Source: Colletotrichum lupini (taxonomy: Eukaryota; Ascomycota; Sordariomycetes; Glomerellales; Glomerellaceae). From it: DNA of 64,000 nucleotides. Below the pieces are notes generated by a model, which ran no database searches, was not told where the DNA came from, and saw nothing but the letters and a program-made list of their open reading frames with translations. Shown piece after piece: positions 58,287 through 64,000 of this stretch (position 1 is its first letter; every line of letters starts with the position of its first letter). The stretch lies in assembly GCF_023278565.1 (NCBI RefSeq), contig NC_064679.1, positions 3,472,001-3,536,000 on the forward strand, given 5' to 3'. The translations under genes were made by a program, and so were the position numbers.

Positions 58287-58860
58287 CCCTTTAGGGTTCG
58301 GTCCGCCTCATTAAGGGCTATCTTCGCTTTTATAAGTAAGCTAGTCTATTAAAGTTAAAGTTCTACTAGGGGGGCTATGTTAGTTAGCTAAGCGGGCTAT
58401 ATCCTACTTTTTCTAATTAATAGGATAATTACGATTTTCTTAACTAACTATAGTTAGTAATTAATTCTAGCTTTTTATTACTAGCCTTATATAAAACTAG
58501 TTTATATAAACTTATATAATTTAAAAAATATTTTAGTTTTTATTATAGTAATTAAGAGATCTCGACGAATCTCGATTTTTATTAATTTTAATTAAAACTT
58601 CCTTAACTACGGCCTCTAATAAGCTAACTAAGTCGTAATAGCTTTATTTTTTATAAGTAGTAATAATAAAGTTAAAGTAGGTATATTAAAGTAAGTAAGT
58701 AGAAGTAAGTAATTAGTAGTAATAAAAGTCGGTCGGAATAATCCCTAGCCTCTTATTAGTTAAATTAGTTTAAAAAAAGTAGGATATAGCCCGCCTAGCT
58801 AACTAACATAGCCCCCCTAGCAGAACTCTAAGGTAAATATTAAATATTTTTATTATTTTT
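58287..58860 (-). mobile_element. Family A fragment (reverse), split by a MITE
   Basis: 58,287-58,357 begins CCCTTTAGGGTTCGGTCCGCC. After the MITE, 58,829-58,860 continues the same element (TAAGGTAAATATTAAATATT). The rest is lost at the border of the next family A copy. Confidence 0.7.
58358..58828 (-). mobile_element. hAT-like MITE, copy 2 (471 bp)
   Basis: Same family as 48,440-48,896 but inverted. Termini AAGTTCTACTAGGGGGGCTA and CCCCCCTAGCAGAACTC. Flanks TAAAGTTA (58,350-58,357) and TAAGGTAA (58,829-58,836) fit a decayed 8-bp duplication of the family A word TAAGGTTA. Confidence 0.82.
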
Positions 58861-59028
58861 ATTTTTAGTTTTGCTTTTGCTTACTACTCGGGCAGTTCTT
58901 AATATCGATTATATAATATTAATATACGGTATTAGTAAATACTTATACTATCTCGGTAAATTTTTCTTTTTAGATTTTTTACTTTTTTAACTTTCCTTTT
59001 TATAAAGTTTATAACTATAAATTATTAA

Positions 59029-60205
59029 CCCCCCCCCGACGGAGCAATCTGCCGGGGCCGTATTATATATTACGTATTAAAGAAAACTAGGTATAATGCG
59101 CTCTATACCTAATTACTAACTAAAACTCCTAACCTTTTACTACCTACTTATAGGGTAAGCTTTACTTACTCTAATACGCATAAGACCTCTTAGTACTAAC
59201 TTACGTAAGTAGCTAGGTCTAATATAATCTATTTTTTTATATAAGTATTATCGTTACTTGGGGGGTCTTATAAGAGCTATTTAAAGTACTAATTTATTAC
59301 CCTAACCCTATATACCTCTAGCCCGTATATTTTAATTATTATAACTTAGTTAGTTTAATATATTAGATCTTAATATTCATACTAACCTAGCTATTTATAA
59401 TATTTATAATATTACCTAGCTAAATCTTATATTATTAAAAAGTACTTTACTACTCTTTAGGTATATTTATATTAATTATAATAGTTATAGTATCGAGCTA
59501 GCTAAAGAGGGTACCTAGCTTAAGAGGGGTAGACTTATTAATAAATATTTCTAAGTTCTTATTAAAGTAGTATTTTAACTAGCTAATCTCTTAATTAGAT
59601 ATTTCACTAGCTATCTAAGTAGTAGTTTATATATTAATAAGTTTATTTAGTTAATTTATTTAGTAAATTTATTTAGTAAATTTATTGAGTAGATTTACTT
59701 AGTAAATCTATTTAGTTTAAATAGAGCTTTAGGTAATATTAAAAGCGATAAAGATAAAAAGAATCTTTATAAGCCTTAGTACGAGGAGTAGTAAATATTA
59801 GCTTATTTAGCCCTTGTTTTAAACACCTCTACGTTACTATTAAAGTTTAGAACCTCTATAATTAAGGGCCGTTTCTTATTATTACGGCCGACTATTATAG
59901 CTAACTATTATAGCCGACGTTTATTATTAACCTTTCTAGCTAATACTATTCTAAAATAGCTTACTTATTTTAAATTAAATAGTAGTTTTCGTATCGAAAT
60001 TACTATATTACGTTAAGTATATACTTAGGATATATTGCGTATATTATATAGTTTAAAAGTATATTATATAGTTTAAAAGTATATTATATAGTTTAAAAGT
60101 ATATTATATAGTTTAAAAGTATATTATATTATATAATTTTCTTTAAAAGCGTAATCCCGTTAAGGTCGATCTTTTATACTTATAAAGCCGGGAAAAAACC
60201 ACTAT
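59029..60205 (+). mobile_element. Family B, full length, inside family A copy A5
   Basis: Nine-C run then GACGGAGCAATCTGCCGGGG at the left; AAAGCCGGGAAAAAACCACTATAT at the right. About 1.18 kb. Contains the 13-bp minisatellite near 59,640-59,720. Confidence 0.82.
60041..60120 (+). repeat. 20-bp tandem repeat, four identical units
   Basis: Unit ATATTATATAGTTTAAAAGT repeated four times without a mismatch inside family B. Other copies have a single unit. The perfect identity means expansion after RIP. Confidence 0.92.
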
Positions 60206-60664
60206 ATAAATATTATACTGAAGGACCTTAAACTATAATATAGCCGTCTTAAAGAATACGGATTAGATGTTATTAACTTAAAGATTAGAAAAATATATAT
60301 TAATATAGTTATTACTTTAATAATTACTTAGCTTATATAATACGGGCTTAAAATACTTAATTGATTCCAAAATATTATTAATATTTCTAAAACGTAGTAT
60401 AGGAGTAGGTTAGAAAAGACTAAAAAGAATATTTTAAAGTTATTAAATAAGGTAAAAAGTAGGGGGTAGTTTTTAGCTATTTAGAGGGTAATTAATATAT
60501 TATGATAAGATTATTAGTATTTAGTAACGGCTATAGCTAGCTATTATTAATTATAAAGTTTTATTATTATACGTAATAAAAATATTTAATATTAACCTTA
60601 ATAAACTACCTTATTTATAAAGGTAAAGATAGCCCCTAATAAGGCGGACCGGACCCTAAAGGGG

Positions 60665-61831
60665 AACGTACCGTTGTAAATAGATTTAAAATAAGTCTAC
60701 TTAATAACTTAAAAAAAGAGGCAGCGTAAAGCGATTAATGTTATAAATATTATTAAAGCTAATTACCTTAGGGAATCACTTTTAAATTTAAAAATAGTAA
60801 AAGAAAAGTCTAAATAAGGCTAATAAGGTAGTTTAGCTCGTTGTCTACTTATTTTACTACGTATAAAATACTTTACTTATTAAATAGCTTAATTAATACT
60901 ATAATTAATAAGTATTTTTTTAGTTTTTTTTAGTTTATACGAGCCCTAGTATTATAAATATCTTACTAAGTAAATGAGGACTTTAAGAACTATTTTTAAA
61001 TAATAATACGTATATTACGAGCCTAAATCTTAACTTATTAATTTATAGTTTTAATAATATCCTTAATTACCTTAATAAGCTTATAATATAATAAGTACGT
61101 AAAGGCTTTAAAACTAGAGCTATAATTATACTAATTAGACTAAGGGTCTAAATAATAATATAATAACTACTTATCCTCTTCTTAAGCCTCGGTAATAACT
61201 TACTACTTATAATTATATTTATAAAACTTATATTATTAAATATTAGTACTTTATATAGGCCTAGGCTTATTAAATTAATTATATTAAAAAGTATATTAAA
61301 TAATTTAGCCTCGAGCTTTATACTTATTCCGTTTTATAATATTAAATTTATTAGTTTTTATAAAATTATTAACTTAGTTAAAGAGAGTATTATAAGTTTA
61401 CTCTAAATTACTAAGAATTAATAAGTTTTAGATTTAAGTTATAAAAAAAGAAAAGCTTTGGTTATTTATAGTATAGTAAGAGGCTATAGTTTAGAAAAAG
61501 GTTTTATTTTAAATAGAGAATAGTTATAAGAATAAATAAGGTAATGAGTTAACTTAAGGACCTCATATTTATTATTATAAATGAATATATTCTTTATTAT
61601 TAAAGTGATATTATTATTAGTTATTAATTAGTCTTAATCACTTATTTAATAAACTAAAAAGAATTATTTAACTATTTTATCATAAAATAAGAAGGTTACT
61701 AAGACTATTTATTCAAAAAAAGGGGTTATATCTTAAAAAAAGTTATAAGAGGGTAGTCTACTAGGTTTTTATTATTCCCTTAGGGAAATGATAAGTAAAA
61801 TATAATATAGGCTCTATATTAGGGTAATTAT
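60665..61831. other. Unassigned 1.17-kb AT-rich stretch
   Basis: No family A, B, MITE or LTR match seen by eye. Reading through stops gives long quasi-open stretches (for example around 61,200-61,480), so it may be a decayed protein gene or transposon part, but I recognise no motif. Confidence 0.35.
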
Positions 61832-61845
61832 TTATAAGAGGTTAT

Positions 61846-62878
61846 TTGTTTTTTTATTTTGCTTTTGCTAGCTACTTAGGTAGTTCTCAATATCCTTTAT
61901 ATAGTATTAATACATAGTATTAGTAAATACTTATACTACCTCAGTAGACTATTTCTTCTATAAATTTCCTTCCTCCTTTTTATCTTTCCCTCTTATAAAG
62001 TTTATAACTACGGATTATCAACGGCGATATTAGGCGCTACTACTTTATAAGCCCGCGTACCTAGCTAATTTAGTTACCTTTCTAAGTATAGTAGCTTATA
62101 ATAGTAATATTAGAGATACCCTTATTATTATTATTAAATAAGACCGACCTCACGATATTTACCCTAGTACTTCTAACTTTACTTATATATATATATATAT
62201 TTATTACCTCGTTTTTTTATTAAAGTCGAAAACGCTTCCCTCGCTATTTATTATTATTATACTATTATTATTATTATTATTATTATTATTTAACTATTTA
62301 TTTTAAGTATACTTTATTAAAATACCGAGACGTTATTAATAACTTACTAACCCTTAGGGCTTCTTTAATAATTTAAAATCATTTAATTTTACGAATATTA
62401 TATTAAATAACCCCGAGCTAAAGAGAGATTATTTTAATAAATACTATATTTATAATATTAATTTATAAAAAATAGATAAATATATTATAATAAGCATTAC
62501 CCTTATTAATAGCTTTTTAATATAATAAAGTAATATAAATAAGCCTAGACTTAATAATATAATTAGGAGCTTAAGAAGAGTATAAGCGAGTATATTAAAT
62601 AAGAATATTAGTAAAAAGAGGTTATTATTAAATAAAATAAAAGAGAAAATAAGGGGTAGTATTTAGCTATTAAGAAAGTAATCAATATATTATAATAATA
62701 GGGTTATTAATATCTTAAGTTTAGTTAGTATTGATAATTAATAATAGCTACGGCCGGCTATAGTTAGTTATAAAGTCTTATTAAAGTACGTAATAAAAAC
62801 TCGATATTAACTTTAATAAACTAGCTTACTTATAAAGGCGAAGATAGCCCCTAATGAGGCGGACCGGACCCTAAAGGG
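61846..62878 (+). mobile_element. Family A element, full length (copy A6)
   Basis: 1,033 bp between two copies of TTATAAGAGGTTAT (61,832-61,845 and 62,879-62,892). Left end TTGTTTTTTTATTTTGC; right end GGACCGGACCCTAAAGGG. Confidence 0.88.
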
Positions 62879-62892
62879 TTATAAGAGGTTAT

Positions 62893-63517
62893 ATATTTTA
62901 TAATATACTAATTAGATACTTAATAATAAAGTTATATTATTTTTTAAGATTATTAACTCTATAAAATTACTTAATACTAGGGTAGTTACTTTTTAAAAAG
63001 GGAGATAATAATAGTTAGCTAAATAATAATAAGAGGTTATAATTAATTAATAATCGCTCTTATAAAAGGGGAAGTCTTTTAATAGGGGTATTATTTTAAA
63101 ATTAGCCTTAGGGAACATCTCTAACTTTAATGATAAAAGCTATTATAAATAAATACTATAAGTTAGATTTTAAGGCTTAATAATATAACCTAAGTATAAA
63201 GAGAGTAAAGGAATAAAAGCTTAGGATATTTTATAAGTATTTAGTAGAATTTAATTATATTAATGATTCTTTTAAGACGAATTAAAAAGTAGAATAGTAA
63301 CGCCTATATAAGAGCGACGCCCGTGTATTAATTTGCGACGCCCGTATATTAATTCTTATTATAAAACTAAAGCTTATAAAGTCCTTTATATAGGCTTTAC
63401 GTTTTAAAAAGTTCCTTTATAATACGATTTATATATTAATTACTAAGTTATTAGCGTTTTATCACTAAGTATATCCCGAATTTATTATAATTACTCCCCC
63501 CTTACGTAATTTTAATC
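62893..63517. other. Unassigned AT-rich DNA with a 21-bp duplication
   Basis: No known repeat. A tandem pair of GCGACGCCCGTRTATTAATTY lies at 63,314-63,334 and 63,335-63,355. Confidence 0.4.
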
Positions 63518-63531
63518 CTTAAAGTTACTAT

Positions 63532-63636
63532 TTGTTTTTTATTTCTACCTTTGCTAGCTGCTCGGGCGATTCTCGATATCAGTTACACGGTATTAATACG
63601 CAGTATCAATAGATACTCCCACTGTCTCGATGGACT
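63532..63636 (+). mobile_element. Family A short form (105 bp)
   Basis: Begins TTGTTTTTTATTTCTACC and ends ACTGTCTCGATGGACT. Flanked by the 14-bp duplication CTTAAAGTTACTAT (63,518-63,531 and 63,637-63,650). Largely free of RIP changes. It stops within 2-3 bases of where the 107-bp form at 37,117 stops. Confidence 0.88.
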
Positions 63637-63650
63637 CTTAAAGTTACTAT

Positions 63651-64000
63651 ATAATATCTTTTTTAACGTTAATAATAGAGTTATTAAGGTCGTGATTTAT
63701 AATAACTTCTTTAAAGCGTTAATAATATCCTTTTTTATTTGAAGATAACGTATTATTTCTATTTTATTATTTAACGGATATTTTATTATTATTATTTAGT
63801 AATAGCATACCGACCGGTTATTAAGTTAATAATACGTATTTATAATAAAACATTCTGTTTATTATAATATATAAGAGCCTACTTAACCTCGTAATTATTA
63901 TTATTACTAAGTTATTAAGTGAAGTAAAATATTCTTTTTTATTACTAATTATATCTTTATTTTTCTTCTCCTTTTTTATTTAGTAACCGTTTTGTAAATT
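63651..64000. other. Unassigned AT-rich DNA to window end
   Basis: 350 bp of RIP-mutated sequence. Nothing recognised. Confidence 0.4.

Larger units (their letters stand above)
58864..60664 (+). mobile_element. Family A element interrupted by family B (copy A5)
   Basis: Left part 58,864-59,028 (CTACTCGGGCAGTTCTTAAT) and right part from about 60,206 to 60,664 (ending GGACCGGACCCTAAAGGGG). About 390 bp of the family A middle is absent at the family B insertion point. No outer target duplication seen. Confidence 0.75.
30040..64000. other. AT-rich RIP-mutated isochore (nested transposons)
   Basis: From here to the window end the sequence is dominated by TA, with CA and TG nearly missing while CG persists. 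This is the footprint of repeat-induced point mutation (CpA to TpA on both strands). No intact reading frame over 70 codons exists. Everything identifiable is a repeat, described separately. Such blocks in fungi are usually heterochromatic (centromeric, subtelomeric or interstitial). No telomere repeat is seen, so which of these it is cannot be told. Confidence 0.95.

Noticed and set aside
30040..64000. Reading the block as a telomere or mitochondrial insertion because of AT content
   Set aside because: No telomeric TTAGGG array and no mitochondrial genes. Composition is explained by RIP of identifiable nuclear retrotransposons.
1..64000. tRNA, rRNA or CRISPR arrays
   Set aside because: Looked for T-loop GGTTCGANNCC words and regularly spaced repeats by eye. 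None is convincing, and a covariance search would be needed to exclude tRNAs fully.

Overview
The window looks like a chromosome segment of a filamentous ascomycete (Pezizomycotina, most likely a Sordariomycete). Genes carry short 54-156 bp GT-AG introns with CTAAC/CTGAC branch sites, and all recognisable proteins are of fungal type. It falls into two sharply different halves that meet at about 30,040, some 220 bp upstream of an ORC1 start codon.

Positions 1-29,900 are ordinary gene space with eleven genes, most of them housekeeping. In order: SLA1 (endocytic actin adaptor, +), a TLC/TMEM56-type membrane protein (-), COG8 (Golgi tethering, +), HEM25 (mitochondrial glycine carrier, +), a conserved fungal charged coiled-coil protein (-), prefoldin subunit 1 (-), alkaline ceramidase YPC1/YDC1 type (-), a TMF1/Sgm1-like golgin (+), NAS6 proteasome assembly chaperone (-), PRP46 spliceosomal WD40 protein (+) and ORC1 (-). 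No operon-like logic links them. Convergent pairs sit 0.1-0.6 kb apart, while divergent spacers are 1-2 kb and hold clusters of short GGTACC / ACCTTA / AGGTA motifs. I rebuilt the exon structures by hand from splice signals, reading frame and family match. All close in frame, including a 14-nt microexon in NAS6 and eight exons in the ceramidase.

Positions 30,040-64,000 are an AT-rich, RIP-saturated block: CA and TG dinucleotides are almost gone and TA is everywhere. No living gene is visible. It is a nest of mobile elements: a Ty1/copia element (30,094-37,684) with a solo LTR of its own family inserted backwards inside it; a Ty3/gypsy element (38,002-44,319); a split probable MULE transposase remnant; two hAT-like MITE families with long terminal inverted repeats; a 190-bp solo LTR present once intact and once RIP-mutated; and two repeat families I cannot name. 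Family A (about 1.0 kb, plus discrete 105-107-bp short forms) and family B (0.9-1.2 kb, with a C/G-run end and an internal 13-bp minisatellite) are both flanked by 13-31 bp target duplications, which suggests target-primed retroposition. They are the best candidates here for something undescribed.

The order of events can be read from the nesting. Gypsy entered a family A copy; family A entered copia's 3' LTR and family B copies; family B entered family A and the MULE; MITEs entered both A and B. The unmutated solo LTR came after RIP had stopped acting at its site, or escaped it because it is short.
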